A program made the translations under genes and the position numbers. Shown here in pieces: positions 33,443-41,270 of a stretch of 64,000 bases of DNA (within the stretch, counting starts at the first letter, position 1; each line of letters begins with the position of its first letter). The notes under the pieces are model-generated. The model ran no database searches. It worked only from the letters and a program-made list of their open reading frames with translations, and was not told where the DNA came from. This stretch comes from Methanomassiliicoccaceae archaeon UBA71 (GTDB taxonomy: Archaea; Thermoplasmatota; Thermoplasmata; Methanomassiliicoccales; Methanomethylophilaceae), in NCBI GenBank assembly GCA_002504405.1, contig DARO01000005.1, positions 248,001-312,000 on the forward strand. The letters are read 5' to 3'.

Positions 33443-35140
33443 ATGGACATTTCCAAGCTCACCCCGATGGGTCAGCTCAACATGAAGAGCTACATGGAGG
33501 GCAAGAAGATCTACGAGCATCTCATCGAGATGACCAAGGATCCGATGAGGCACAACACCGAGCTCTTGATGAGGATCCTGGATGACAACAAGGACACGGA
33601 GTACGGGAGGAAGTACGGTTTCTCGGAGATCAGGACTATCGAGGAGTACCAGGTGCGCGTCCCGATCACGATGTTCGACGACTACGCGGGGTACATCTAC
33701 GAGATGACGGAGGAGGGCAAGACCGACCTGATTACATCGTACCATGTGGGTCACTATGCGAAGTCCTCGGGGACGATGGGCAACCCCAAGAGGATACCGG
33801 TCTCCGACATATCCCTGGACATCCTCAACAGGTATAACCAGCTGGTCCGCACCGCCATACAGTGCGATGCCCTGGGGTTGGACTGGATAGAGCCGCCCGT
33901 CGTCAACCTCATCGAGGTCCCGATGACCACGCTGAAGTCCGGCGCCACATACGGGGCGATATCTGGCAGGATCGTGCTGACTCTCGGGGACAATCTGAGC
34001 CTCTTCATGACGTCCCCCAAGGAGGCCATGATGCCCGACCCGAAGACCAACACCCGCTACCTCCATGCGAGGTACGCCCTCATGAGCAAGGACACATCGC
34101 TCATCGTCTGTTCCTACATCAGCATGATCCTGGAGATGATGCAGTACATCGAGAAGGAGTGGCGCACGCTGGTCAGCGACATAGAGAGCGGCGACATAGA
34201 CGACAGCATCAAGATGCCCGAGGAGGTCAGAGCGAGCCTCAGGGAGAAGCTCAGGCCGATGCCAGAGAGGGCCGCGGAGCTCCGTAGCATATTCGAGGCG
34301 GGCTTCGACGAGTCGGTAATGTCGAGGATATGGCCGAACCTCGTATCCATGGTGGGTATCGCGACCGGGGGATTCTCGGACTACCTGAAGAGGTTGAAGG
34401 AGAAGTATGCCGGGGACAGGTACAGGTACCTCTTCCCAGGCGTCATCGCCTCCGAGGGGCTGTTCACGACGCCGCTCCACATGGATGACGTGAACGCTGT
34501 CATCGTACCGGACAGCATGTTCTACGAGTTCATCCCGGTCGATACGGACGATCCGGCCGACATAGTGACCATGGACAAGCTGGAGGTCGGGAGGACCTAC
34601 GAGATCGTGGCTACCAACACCTCCGGGTTCTACCGCTACAGGATGAGGGATGCGCTGAAGGTCACCGGCATGTTCAACAACACGCCGATGATGGAGTTCC
34701 AGTACAGGATAGACCAGTCGATGAACATGACCGGGGAGAAGACGACCGAGGTCGCGCTGAGGGCGGCCCTCGACATGACCGAGAGGACCTTCGGATTTAG
34801 GGTGGTGGACTTCTCCGTCTATCCTGACTCCAGCGGGGACCCGCTAAAGTACGTCTACCTGATAGAGCCAGACCGCATCCCTGAAGGTCTTACCAGGGAG
34901 CGGATCGACGAGAATCTCAACAGCAACCTCTGCCAGACCAACCAGCTTTACGGGTACAAGTTCGAGAAGGGGATCCTCGGGATGCTGGATGTGAAGTTCC
35001 TGCAGCCTGAGACGTACCTCCTGTACAGGGATCTGATGATATCCAAGGGTACGGCGTCATCCCAGCTCAAGCCGCCGAGGATCATCACAAGCGAAATACA
35101 GAAGAGGTTCTTCCTGGCCCTCCTGGAGGAAGACCAGTGA
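33443..35140 (+). CDS. GH3-family acyl-adenylate/amide synthetase, intact copy
   Basis: A 565-residue GH3 protein placed between the STAS and ATPase genes. It has the ATP motif KSSGTMGNPKRIP (about 107-119), the second motif YEFIPVDTDD, and TNTSGFYRYRMRDALKVTG, matching TNYGGLYRYPMHDIVRVRG in the first copy. These correspond to the three ATP/AMP contact regions of plant GH3 enzymes (e.g. JAR1). The acyl substrate and amine acceptor are not predictable. Lying inside the regulatory genes, it may itself be controlled by the STAS protein. It lies 9 bp after STAS and 7 bp before the ATPase gene. Confidence 0.88.
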   Translation: MDISKLTPMGQLNMKSYMEGKKIYEHLIEMTKDPMRHNTELLMRILDDNKDTEYGRKYGFSEIRTIEEYQVRVPITMFDDYAGYIYEMTEEGKTDLITSYHVGHYAKSSGTMGNPKRIPVSDISLDILNRYNQLVRTAIQCDALGLDWIEPPVVNLIEVPMTTLKSGATYGAISGRIVLTLGDNLSLFMTSPKEAMMPDPKTNTRYLHARYALMSKDTSLIVCSYISMILEMMQYIEKEWRTLVSDIESGDIDDSIKMPEEVRASLREKLRPMPERAAELRSIFEAGFDESVMSRIWPNLVSMVGIATGGFSDYLKRLKEKYAGDRYRYLFPGVIASEGLFTTPLHMDDVNAVIVPDSMFYEFIPVDTDDPADIVTMDKLEVGRTYEIVATNTSGFYRYRMRDALKVTGMFNNTPMMEFQYRIDQSMNMTGEKTTEVALRAALDMTERTFGFRVVDFSVYPDSSGDPLKYVYLIEPDRIPEGLTRERIDENLNSNLCQTNQLYGYKFEKGILGMLDVKFLQPETYLLYRDLMISKGTASSQLKPPRIITSEIQKRFFLALLEEDQ

Positions 35141-35147
35141 GGTGGGT

Positions 35148-35558
35148 ATGAACGAGCTGGAGGTGCCCTCGGATATCGACAGGCTCTACGAGGTCCAGGA
35201 CTTCGTCAGGGGGTCCCTGGGCGACATGGGGGCCTCGGAGAGATCGCTGATGCAGCTGGAGCTCGTGGTGGAGGAGGTGTTCATAAACATAGTCCGCTAC
35301 GCCTACCCTCCTGGCACCGGCAAGATATGGGTCGGCTGCGATGTGTCCGAGGACACGATGTCAGTCACTCTGACTTTCACGGACCGCGGTCCCGAGTTCG
35401 ATCCGCTGATGTCTCCGGATCCAGATACCCATGCCCCGGCAGAGGACAGGGAGGTCGGCGGGCTGGGGATATTCCTGGTGAAGCGGAACGTAGACGGGAT
35501 AAGCTATCGTCGCCGCGACGGATACAATATTCTGACGATTGAGAAGAACCTGTCCTGA
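35148..35558 (+). CDS. RsbW/SpoIIAB-like ATP-binding protein
   Basis: A 136-residue GHKL ATPase of the anti-sigma kinase type, with N-box EEVFINIVRYAYP, G1 FTDRGPEFDP and G2 GGLGIFLVKRNVD. It should bind ATP and phosphorylate the STAS protein. ATG 35148 is preferred to GTG 35142 because a GAGGTGG ribosome site lies just before it. The last gene of the operon, it converges with the SpoIIE-type phosphatase, which would reverse its action. Confidence 0.88.
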   Translation: MNELEVPSDIDRLYEVQDFVRGSLGDMGASERSLMQLELVVEEVFINIVRYAYPPGTGKIWVGCDVSEDTMSVTLTFTDRGPEFDPLMSPDPDTHAPAEDREVGGLGIFLVKRNVDGISYRRRDGYNILTIEKNLS

Positions 35559-35572
35559 AGCCATTTTTACTC

Positions 35573-35608
35573 GGTACGACGGGGATGTTCATGGGCCCCC
35601 GTCGTACC
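35573..35608. terminator. 12-bp inverted repeat between the ATPase and phosphatase genes
   Basis: Arms GGTACGACGGGG (35573-35584) and CCCCGTCGTACC (35597-35608) are perfect complements with a 12-nt loop, lying after the ATPase stop and inside the last codons of the phosphatase. A TTTTTA run lies just before. This probably serves as a two-way terminator for the converging transcripts. Confidence 0.6.
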
Positions 35609-37523
35609 TGAACATGAGCATCGTGATGTCATCGAACTGCTCGGAGTCGCCTGTGAATTCGGCGACAGCATCCCTGACATCGGTGACGGTCGGCTCCGGG
35701 TTCCCGCCATCTCCGTCCACGATGCTAATCAGCTTCTCCACACCGAAGAAGCCGCCGTAGTTGTCGTTAGCCTCGGTCACCCCATCCGTGTACAGGAGCA
35801 TGCTGTCACCCTCTGCGAGGACGATGGTGTTGCTCCTGTACCTCGCATCCTCCATGACTCCCAGGACCAGTCCGTTCTTGGTTCTCAGCTCGATCCCAGG
35901 CTCCCCACGCCTCTTCAGGATCGGGGGATTGTGGCCGGCGCTCGCATATTCCAGCCTCCCGGTGGAGAGTTCCACGATCCCCAGCCAGCAGGTCACGAAC
36001 ATGCATTCTTCGTTGCTGTTGCTGAGCCCTGCGTTCACCTGGGTCAGAATCTCGCCGGGGTCGCTCCCCGGGCGTGTCTGGCTCTCTATCAGCGACTTGG
36101 TAACAGCCATGAATATCGCAGCCGGAACCCCCTTCCCTGAGACGTCCCCTATGGTCATGCACACATGGTCCTCATCGACCTGGAAGAAGTCGTAGAAGTC
36201 TCCGCCAACGAACTTGGCGGCTTCCATTACGCCGGATACGGTAATCCCCTTCCCCCTTACGCATTCGAAGTCGTGGGGGATTATGGACTCCTGGATCTTC
36301 GCGGCTATCTTGAGCTCCGCCTTGTACATCTCCCTCTGGCTGTTCAGGTTGCGGATGTCGTCGATGTACTGCCCCATGTCCTCGTTCATCTTGTTCAGGG
36401 ACCTCGCCAGGTCTCCGATCTCATCGTTCATGTCGGAGTATCTGGCACATGTGGCGGCGAATTCGGCTGCGGATTCCTCGTAATGGCCTTCGACGAAGTT
36501 CCCGGAGGCGGCGGAGATGGCGCTCACGGGGGTGGTGATCCTCTCCTCTATGTACTTCAGGATGGGGATCGACGGCAGGAAGAACACCAGGAGCACTATG
36601 TTCATGATCAGCAGGACGGACTCGCTCAGGGATTCGGACGTTTCGTACGGTGACAGGAACAGGTAGCAGAGGGTACCGGCCGCGGCACAGAGAAGCAGCC
36701 CCACGATGATGAATATCGTTATGAAGCGCTCTATCAGGCAGCGGTCCTTCCCGGACCTCTCCTCGACGAGGGCAGGGTCGATGGGCTTCATCAGGAAAAC
36801 GAGCAGCAGCGCGTATTCCATCACAGCCATGGCGACCGTCACATACATGCTATCGCTGGCCAGCATAACCAGATTGGGGACCAGGATCCCCACAACCAAG
36901 CACAGGTCGTAGACATGCGGGTTTACGCGACGGCGGATCCCGTCCGGGGTGCCACCGTATCTGGGGGTCTCGAACCTGACACCCAGGTATCTGAGGACAA
37001 GGATAGCGGACATCCCGAAGAGGAACGAGAACGACAGGACCTTGAGGAGCCTTATCAGATCTTCGATGTCCCAGGTCAAGGACCCGTTCAGGAAGAGATA
37101 GATGATGTTGTACAGGATCGTGTACACTATGCTGGAGACCAACAGGACGAAGATCAGCTTGGTCGTGTTGAAGGTGGAGTCCAGCACAGGGGGGCGGCTG
37201 TCCCTCTCCATGCCTATGCTGTACCACATCCTGTAGGGGAGGTATGAAACAATGAACACGCTCAGCAGGTCCAGGATGTTGAGATCGAACGGATTCCCCT
37301 TCCATATGTTGTAGATCAGGCTGACTAGATTCACTCCGACGATCCCGGGCATGCCGAAGAGGAGGCCTATGACCGGACAGAGGGCAAGGTACGGTTCTAT
37401 GTCTATCGGCAGGTTGACGCCTATGACGTTGGTGATGCCCGTCGCGACGAACGCCAGGGCTATTATCATCAACTCACGTTTGCCGAAGAACCCCCTGTAC
37501 CTCTCAAAATCGATGTCGGTCAT
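35589..37523 (-). CDS. Membrane-bound SpoIIE-family (PP2C) phosphatase
   Basis: A 644-residue sensor phosphatase. About the first 320 residues hold 8-10 hydrophobic helices, followed by a HAMP-like and coiled segment (residues about 320-410) and a C-terminal PP2C domain. Metal and active-site motifs are visible: GGDFYDFF, GDVSGKGVPAA, YTDGVTEA and DDITMLMF. In bacteria such enzymes dephosphorylate the STAS protein and thereby switch its partner. Converging on the operon that ends with the kinase, it completes a full partner-switching set. The ligand sensed by the membrane part is unknown. Confidence 0.9.
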   Translation of the reverse strand: MTDIDFERYRGFFGKRELMIIALAFVATGITNVIGVNLPIDIEPYLALCPVIGLLFGMPGIVGVNLVSLIYNIWKGNPFDLNILDLLSVFIVSYLPYRMWYSIGMERDSRPPVLDSTFNTTKLIFVLLVSSIVYTILYNIIYLFLNGSLTWDIEDLIRLLKVLSFSFLFGMSAILVLRYLGVRFETPRYGGTPDGIRRRVNPHVYDLCLVVGILVPNLVMLASDSMYVTVAMAVMEYALLLVFLMKPIDPALVEERSGKDRCLIERFITIFIIVGLLLCAAAGTLCYLFLSPYETSESLSESVLLIMNIVLLVFFLPSIPILKYIEERITTPVSAISAASGNFVEGHYEESAAEFAATCARYSDMNDEIGDLARSLNKMNEDMGQYIDDIRNLNSQREMYKAELKIAAKIQESIIPHDFECVRGKGITVSGVMEAAKFVGGDFYDFFQVDEDHVCMTIGDVSGKGVPAAIFMAVTKSLIESQTRPGSDPGEILTQVNAGLSNSNEECMFVTCWLGIVELSTGRLEYASAGHNPPILKRRGEPGIELRTKNGLVLGVMEDARYRSNTIVLAEGDSMLLYTDGVTEANDNYGGFFGVEKLISIVDGDGGNPEPTVTDVRDAVAEFTGDSEQFDDITMLMFRYDGGP

Positions 37524-37568
37524 GCGCGAACGCGGGGAAATTGACGGATCGGTTAAAATAATGTGCCT

Positions 37569-38321
37569 TCAACGGATGTAGCTGAGGTCCTCGGGCGGTG
37601 CGACCGCTTCGGACTCCTGCGAGAGCATGCTGGCCTGATCGATCTGGCCGGCGGCCTCCTCGAATTCGGACGTGTCGACGTCCATCCCGAGCAGCAGGGC
37701 CAGGGCGTTGACGACGTTGCGGGCGCTCCTGGGATCTATGATGTATCCGGATGTCTCACCCATGACGCACATGGACGGTATGCCGTACATCCCTCCGAAT
37801 GCCATGAACATCGCGGCGGCGCCTACGATGCCACCCTGGGGCTCGCCTGGGTAGAATCCGATCCCGGCCGCCTCCATCTCCGGTTTGAGTGCCGCATCCG
37901 TTACCACCCCTAGGACGCGGGGCGCAGGGGACAGGGCCCCGGTTCCGTATCCCCCGAGGGTGATCACCAGGGACGGGTCGTGAGGCAGGATCATCCTGAA
38001 AACGAACTCCGACAAGCTGTACTGGCCGGAGGGGGTGGTTCCCTGGAAGTCCCCGAGGACGAAAACTACATCCCTCTCGCCGAGAGGGGCGTACCACAGC
38101 TCGCAGCGGGCAGCGTCTGCGATGCAGTCCCCGTCGATGAGGACCTGTGGCGGGAGGTCGTCGGAGTATACTCTCGCGAAGCGTTTCGCACCGAGCTGTC
38201 TGCACATCAGGTCTGCGGCAAGCTTCCCGATGTTTCCAACGCCGGGGAGCCCCTCCACAAGCACGGGCCTCCTCAATGACGGGCGGCAGTCATAGCTTAC
38301 CGAGTTTGCCATTCTCACCAT
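37569..38321 (-). CDS. PAC2-family protein (proteasome assembly chaperone-like)
   Basis: A 250-residue protein of the PAC2/PbaA group (archaeal relatives of proteasome assembly chaperones). It has the LVEGLPGVGNIGKLAADLM opening, GDFQGTTPSGQY, and TLGGYGTGALSPAPRVLGV, which match the family. It overlaps the Nop10 gene by 32 bp (N-terminal MVRMANSVSYDC); the exact start may be MANSVSYD at 38312. It lies in an information-processing cluster, whereas the proteasome alpha gene is 20 kb away. Its role in archaeal proteasome assembly is family knowledge, not shown here. Confidence 0.85.
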   Translation of the reverse strand: MVRMANSVSYDCRPSLRRPVLVEGLPGVGNIGKLAADLMCRQLGAKRFARVYSDDLPPQVLIDGDCIADAARCELWYAPLGERDVVFVLGDFQGTTPSGQYSLSEFVFRMILPHDPSLVITLGGYGTGALSPAPRVLGVVTDAALKPEMEAAGIGFYPGEPQGGIVGAAAMFMAFGGMYGIPSMCVMGETSGYIIDPRSARNVVNALALLLGMDVDTSEFEEAAGQIDQASMLSQESEAVAPPEDLSYIR

Positions 38322-38478
38322 ACTCCGCCAGAATCGCCTTGCGGCGGTAGTCTCCCATGCGGTCCTCCGGGGAGTACCTCGGGGGGACTGGGCAGAAGGT
38401 GTCCGACCCGCAGGCGACGCATACGCTACGGAGGGTGTACCTTCCGCATGCGCGGCACTTGCGGAGCGCGGATCTCAT
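38290..38478 (-). CDS. H/ACA RNP protein Nop10
   Basis: A 62-residue protein with a zinc-ribbon start (CRACGRYTLRSVCVACGSDT) and the conserved PPRYSPEDRMGDYRRKA segment, diagnostic of archaeal Nop10. It is part of the H/ACA ribonucleoprotein that makes pseudouridine. It lies immediately after eIF2-alpha, the usual archaeal arrangement (L44e-S27e-eIF2a-Nop10-PAC2). Confidence 0.95.
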   Translation of the reverse strand: MRSALRKCRACGRYTLRSVCVACGSDTFCPVPPRYSPEDRMGDYRRKAILAEYGENGKLGKL

Positions 38479-38479
38479 G

Positions 38480-39262
38480 TCACTTGCTCTCGCGCTTCAG
38501 AACCGCGGCTCCGCCGTTGGAGACCAGGTCGTTGATCGCGGCGGTGGAGACGTTCCTGAGGACCTCCTCCGCCTCCTTGTACTCGGCCGCGTTCACAACG
38601 ACCCTGTACTTGGGGCATCCGACGCATGTGATCTCGACATCAGCGCCTTCGGCGGCCTCGAGCCCCCTGATGAGGGCGTTCTTCACAAGCTCCATTCCGT
38701 TGGGGGCGGAGGAGGTCATCTCCAGCACACCGTCGATCTGGACGGACGGCGGGACGACGTTCTCCTTCGCGACCTCTATGAAAGTCTCAATCCAGTCGCC
38801 GGAGAACTCCTCGAGGAACTCCTCGGGGTCGGCGACAACGGACTCGAAGGCACCGTACAGGGTCTCGTAGTACTCCAGCAGGTCGTTACCGAACTCGTCG
38901 TAGGCGTCGTCGACGGAGATCTCCATCCTTTCGGCGATGATCTCCACCAGCTTCTCAGCCTTCTTCTCGTTCTTCCACTGCTGGATCTTCTCCCTCTTCT
39001 GGTGCTCGTTTACCGATTTCAAGGAAAGGTCGATATGACCTTTGGAAGAATCGACGCCCAGGACCTTGCAGACGATCTTCTGTCCTTCTCTGATGTAGTC
39101 CCTGATGTACTTGACCCAGCCAGAAGCCACATCCCTTACATGGACGAAGCCCTCTTTGTCGTCGTACTCGTCGAGGGTGACGAAGGCACCGAAGTTCTTC
39201 ACGTTCTTCACGGTGCAGACGACGAGCTCGCCGTGCTCGGGGAAGCCCCTGACTCTGGACAT
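38480..39262 (-). CDS. eif2a: Translation initiation factor 2, alpha subunit
   Basis: A 260-residue aIF2-alpha, the S1-domain subunit of the factor that delivers initiator tRNA. Residues 1-85 form the OB/S1 fold (FPEHGELVVCTVKNVKNFGAFV, EGFVHVRDVASGWV), followed by a helical middle and the C-terminal alpha/beta domain (DVEITCVGCPKYRVVV). Length and order are standard. It overlaps S27e by 1 bp (stop and ATG share the A) and lies 1 bp from Nop10, so the genes form one operon. Confidence 0.96.
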   Translation of the reverse strand: MSRVRGFPEHGELVVCTVKNVKNFGAFVTLDEYDDKEGFVHVRDVASGWVKYIRDYIREGQKIVCKVLGVDSSKGHIDLSLKSVNEHQKREKIQQWKNEKKAEKLVEIIAERMEISVDDAYDEFGNDLLEYYETLYGAFESVVADPEEFLEEFSGDWIETFIEVAKENVVPPSVQIDGVLEMTSSAPNGMELVKNALIRGLEAAEGADVEITCVGCPKYRVVVNAAEYKEAEEVLRNVSTAAINDLVSNGGAAVLKRESK

Positions 39263-39429
39263 CAGCCGACTACCTCGAGGATCTCGCCTTTGATCTCACC
39301 GATGCCGCCCTTGGGGACGATGAGGGTGGATCCGCAGACGTGGCAGGTGACCTTTGTTGCGGCCTTTCTGAAAGCGATCTGCTCGTTGGCGCAGTCGGGG
39401 CATTTGATCTTGATGAAATCTCCGGTCAT
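39262..39429 (-). CDS. rps27e: 30S ribosomal protein S27e
   Basis: A 55-residue zinc-ribbon protein (CPDCANEQ ... CHVCGSTL) of the small subunit. ATG 39429 gives MTGDFIKIKCPDC, the standard start. It lies 5 bp after the L44e stop. Confidence 0.95.
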   Translation of the reverse strand: MTGDFIKIKCPDCANEQIAFRKAATKVTCHVCGSTLIVPKGGIGEIKGEILEVVG

Positions 39430-39434
39430 GTTGA

Positions 39435-39713
39435 TCACTCCGTGAGCTCGAACTTCTTGGCGCGGATGCAGGGGGAGATGTTGGCCTTCTTGCACTGGGT
39501 GCATCTGTACCTGAGGTTGATCCTCTTCGTGGGCTTCTCCCTTCCTTCGGGCTTAGGCCTGGGGAAACCACCGTATCCGGCGGTAACCTTTCTGAATCTC
39601 CTCTGACCCCATTTGAGCTCGCTTGCTTTCTTCTTCTTGACCCTCTCCACTTCCTGCTCGGTGTGCGCCTTGCAGTAGGGGCAGTATCTCTTGATGGTCC
39701 TGGGCATCTTCAT
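39435..39713 (-). CDS. rpl44e: 50S ribosomal protein L44e
   Basis: A 92-residue large-subunit protein with two CxxC zinc pairs (CPYCKAH ... CTQCKKA) and the family start MKMPRTIKRYCPYC. ATG 39713 is chosen over GTG 39722, because GGTGAT just upstream is a good ribosome site for it. It heads the L44e-S27e-eIF2a-Nop10-PAC2 operon. Confidence 0.95.
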   Translation of the reverse strand: MKMPRTIKRYCPYCKAHTEQEVERVKKKKASELKWGQRRFRKVTAGYGGFPRPKPEGREKPTKRINLRYRCTQCKKANISPCIRAKKFELTE

Positions 39714-39800
39714 GATAATCACCCTGAAATTGAATCGGAACGTGTTATATCGGGGTTGTATTAAAAGCTATGCACTGCCCGAATGGGTGTTCAATGGGGT

Positions 39801-40493
39801 TCAGTCGGTCTGTCCCGACATCCTCTCCACGGTGCCGTCCTGCCTCGATATAAGCACGTCGTAGGCTGTGTTCAGGAAGAGGCCGTTCTCCACCACTCCG
39901 GGGATGACGTCTATCCTGGATTCTAAGAAGAACGGGTTGTCGATGCCGGGGAATCTGCAATCGTAGATGTAGTTCCCGCCGTCGGTCACGAAGGGCTCCC
40001 CGTCCCTCATCCTGAGGGTGGGCTCGCAGCCCTGCCTCTTGAGGGCGTACCGCGTGTGCTCATGACCGAACCTCAGCACCTCGACCGGCAGGGGGGCCTT
40101 GGTTCCGAGCTTCTCCACGAGCTTGGATTCGTCGGCGATGATGACCTCCCTGATGGTGGCGGCGGCGACGATCTTCTCCCTGAGCAGCGCGCCTCCCAGG
40201 CCCTTGATCAGCTGCATCTTGGGGTCCACCTCGTCCGCTCCGTCGATGGTCACGTCGAGGCTGTCCACCTGGTCCAGGTCCACGACCTTGATCCCGCACT
40301 CCTTGGCCAGGTTCTCGCTCTGGACGGATGTCGCCACGCAGGTGAGGTCGTATCCCTCGGCGACAAGCTGCCCGATTCTCTTGATCGCGAAGTAGGCGGT
40401 GGATCCCGTGCCGAGCCCCACGTTCATGCCGTCCTTCACGAATGTGTTGACGGCCTTCTCCGCAACAATCCTCTTGAGCTCAGCAGCTTCCAT
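39801..40493 (-). CDS. rpiA: Ribose-5-phosphate isomerase A
   Basis: A 230-residue isomerase interconverting ribose 5-phosphate and ribulose 5-phosphate. The motifs GLGTGSTAYFAI (residues 27-38), DVTIDGADEVD, KGLGGALLREKI and SKLVEKLG are all present, and the length is standard. It is a single gene next to the Dph6-like gene, divergently transcribed from it. In archaea it supplies ribose 5-phosphate from the ribulose-monophosphate or non-oxidative pathways. Confidence 0.95.
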   Translation of the reverse strand: MEAAELKRIVAEKAVNTFVKDGMNVGLGTGSTAYFAIKRIGQLVAEGYDLTCVATSVQSENLAKECGIKVVDLDQVDSLDVTIDGADEVDPKMQLIKGLGGALLREKIVAAATIREVIIADESKLVEKLGTKAPLPVEVLRFGHEHTRYALKRQGCEPTLRMRDGEPFVTDGGNYIYDCRFPGIDNPFFLESRIDVIPGVVENGLFLNTAYDVLISRQDGTVERMSGQTD

Positions 40494-40580
40494 TTTGACA
40501 CCTGCCGCAGATTATGCAATAACACTCTAAAACAGTTCCGTTGGGAGTGGGTTTTAAGGATGCTCTACATACGGGGGCTC

Positions 40581-41270
40581 ATGAGGCTGGCTTCTCTCTA
40601 CTCCGGTGGGAAGGACTCGACGTTCGCGCTCTATCTCGCGGAGCAGATGGGCTACGACGTGCCCTTCCTCGTGAACATCGTCCCAGAGGACGAGGCGTCC
40701 TGGATCTTCCACACTCCGAATCTGTCCGTTGTCCCGCTCATGGCGGAGGCCATGGGGAAGGAGCTGGTCACGGCTCACAGCACCGGTACGGAGGAGGGGG
40801 ACATGGAGGGTCTTAGGTCTGCGCTGGAGGGCCTCGATGTGGACGGTGTCGTCACAGGGGCCCTGTGGTCGGACTACCAATGGGACCGCATCAACATCGT
40901 ATGCGGGGATCTCGGCCTCAGGGTGGTATCGCCCATGTGGCGCAAGGATCAGGATCTGGTGATGGACCAGATGCTGGATGCGGGGATAGAGGCGATCATC
41001 GTGGGATGCTACGCGGACGGCCTGGGGCAGGAATGGCTCGGCAGGTCGCTGGACCGCGAGGCGGTGGACGAGCTGAGATCCCTAAGGGAGAGGTATGGCA
41101 TAAGCATCATGGGCGAGGGCGGCGAGTACGAGTCCCTGACCGTATTCTCCCCCATGCATGGCAGGCGTCTTGTGATCGATTCGTCCGATATCGAATGGAA
41201 GAAGGGCGCAGGGACGCTGAGGGTCAGGGGAGCCTCTCTCCGCCGAGGGCGGGAGGCTCGAATCTCCTGA
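40581..41270 (+). CDS. Diphthine-ammonia ligase family protein (Dph6-like)
   Basis: A 229-residue N-type ATP pyrophosphatase with the PP-loop SLYSGGKDSTFAL near the start and the MGEGGEYES motif near the C terminus, both characteristic of the MJ0570/Dph6 group. Dph6 makes the last step of diphthamide on elongation factor 2. ATG 40581 starts MRLASLYSGGKDS; a TATA-like TTTTAAGG about 27 bp upstream fits a leaderless transcript. The end overlaps the convergent CopA gene by 47 bp. Some members of this family may act on other substrates. Confidence 0.85.
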   Translation: MRLASLYSGGKDSTFALYLAEQMGYDVPFLVNIVPEDEASWIFHTPNLSVVPLMAEAMGKELVTAHSTGTEEGDMEGLRSALEGLDVDGVVTGALWSDYQWDRINIVCGDLGLRVVSPMWRKDQDLVMDQMLDAGIEAIIVGCYADGLGQEWLGRSLDREAVDELRSLRERYGISIMGEGGEYESLTVFSPMHGRRLVIDSSDIEWKKGAGTLRVRGASLRRGREARIS

